The notes under the pieces: generated by a model
What the model was told of the DNA's origin: nothing
The model's database searches: none
Seen by the model: the letters and a program-made list of their open reading frames with translations, nothing else
Assembly: GCF_900117415.1 (NCBI RefSeq)
Contig: NZ_FPEI01000006.1
Location: forward strand, 744,001-808,000
Source: Hyphomicrobium sp. CS1BSMeth3
Lineage (GTDB): Bacteria; Pseudomonadota; Alphaproteobacteria; Rhizobiales; Hyphomicrobiaceae
Reading direction: 5' to 3'
DNA: 64,000 nucleotides
Translations under genes and position numbers: made by a program
Shown here: in pieces, positions 63,655 to 64,000 of the stretch
Layout of the letters: every line of letters starts with the position of its first letter
How positions within the stretch are numbered: position 1 is the stretch's first letter

Positions 63655-64000
63655 GTGCACCGCGCGGTCCTGTTTTGCTTGTTGATGGTGGCGCTGGTCG
63701 GGATGATGGGCGTGGAGAGCGCCAGGGCCGAGATGAAGATGCGACGCGACACGCTGATCCTTCATACGGCGAGCGGCGCCCACCGCATCGACATCGAGGT
63801 TGCCGAGAGCGATCAGGAGAAGGCTTACGGCCTCATGTTCCGCCGCTCCCTCGGCGATGACCAGGGAATGCTCTTTCCCTATCCGACCGCGCACGAGATC
63901 ACGATGTGGATGCGCAATACGTTCATCCCGCTCGACATGATCTTCATCCGCGCCGATGGCATCGTCCATCGCGTCGAGACTGACACGGAGCCTCATTCCG
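63655..64000 (+). CDS. DUF192 family exported protein (cut by window end)
   Basis: GTG at 63655 gives a clean signal peptide (LFCLLMVALVGMMGVESARA); a TTG at 63622 with GGAG upstream is an alternative. The visible mature part has the DUF192 signature: AYGLMFRRSLGDDQGMLFPY, then ITMWMRNTFIPLDMIFI. The last residues lie beyond the window. Function unknown; periplasmic. Confidence 0.9.
   Translation, partial: MHRAVLFCLLMVALVGMMGVESARAEMKMRRDTLILHTASGAHRIDIEVAESDQEKAYGLMFRRSLGDDQGMLFPYPTAHEITMWMRNTFIPLDMIFIRADGIVHRVETDTEPHS

Noticed and set aside
1-64000. tRNA, rRNA, integrase and insertion sequences
   Set aside because: Looked for by eye; none could be supported, so none is reported.

Overview
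The window looks like chromosome of a GC-rich alphaproteobacterium of the Rhizobiales/Hyphomicrobiales type. This is inferred from gene content: a DUF2865 protein, an argB followed by an overlapping pyrimidine 5'-nucleotidase, hfq next to hflX, a double cold-shock-domain protein, and an intergenic palindrome of the kind common in rhizobial genomes. No rRNA, tRNA, CRISPR array, integrase or insertion sequence was recognised.

The window falls into two parts. From 1 to about 42.6 kb it is accessory DNA. Bases 1-8.2 kb carry genes typical of integrative or conjugative elements and plasmids: a paired ATPase module, ArdC antirestriction protein, DUF2958, a ParB-like protein, a toprim primase-like protein and small conserved hypotheticals. 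A repeated leader element precedes ardC and parB. Bases 8.6-10.6 kb hold a two-gene module in which a MltR-like protein overlaps a protein with an ESCO/Eco1-like zinc finger and acetyltransferase. Bases 11-23 kb hold six genes whose products all start with Sec signal peptides: a nuclease-phosphatase fusion, a trypsin-like protease, an LCAT-like acyl hydrolase, a TPR-CHAT protein, a classical trypsin zymogen and a small frameshifted protein. A DUF2493 element gene sits among them. A gene with a HEPN-like motif follows at 23.2-24.1 kb.

From 24.3 to 32.6 kb, on the minus strand, is a complete type II Wadjet plasmid-defence operon (jetA-jetB-jetC-jetD, tightly overlapping). Next come a possible conflict-related protein of unknown family, a short set of stress-type genes (DUF1801, GFA, VOC, one unknown), and at 36.3-41.9 kb a second, less familiar SMC/Rad50-type operon. 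That operon has an unknown protein, a winged-helix-like middle component, an ABC ATPase with a zinc-ribbon insert and a PD-(D/E)XK-type nuclease, and it resembles the ABC-three-component systems. The segment is therefore a defence island on or beside a mobile element.

From about 42.7 kb to the end is ordinary core chromosome: a Gly/Lys-rich secreted protein, flavin reductase, alcohol dehydrogenase, CBS-BON protein, class III aminotransferase, VOC dioxygenase, 2'-5' RNA ligase-like protein, cytochrome b561, EVE protein, ABC1/UbiB-type kinase, MutT, DUF2865, a Clp-N-domain membrane protein, argB, pyrimidine nucleotidase, dsbB, a YqaA/DedA-like protein, hflX, hfq, a BaiN-type flavoprotein, gloA, a cold-shock protein and a DUF192 protein cut by the window end. 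Protein families were assigned by reading motifs only. No database search was possible.
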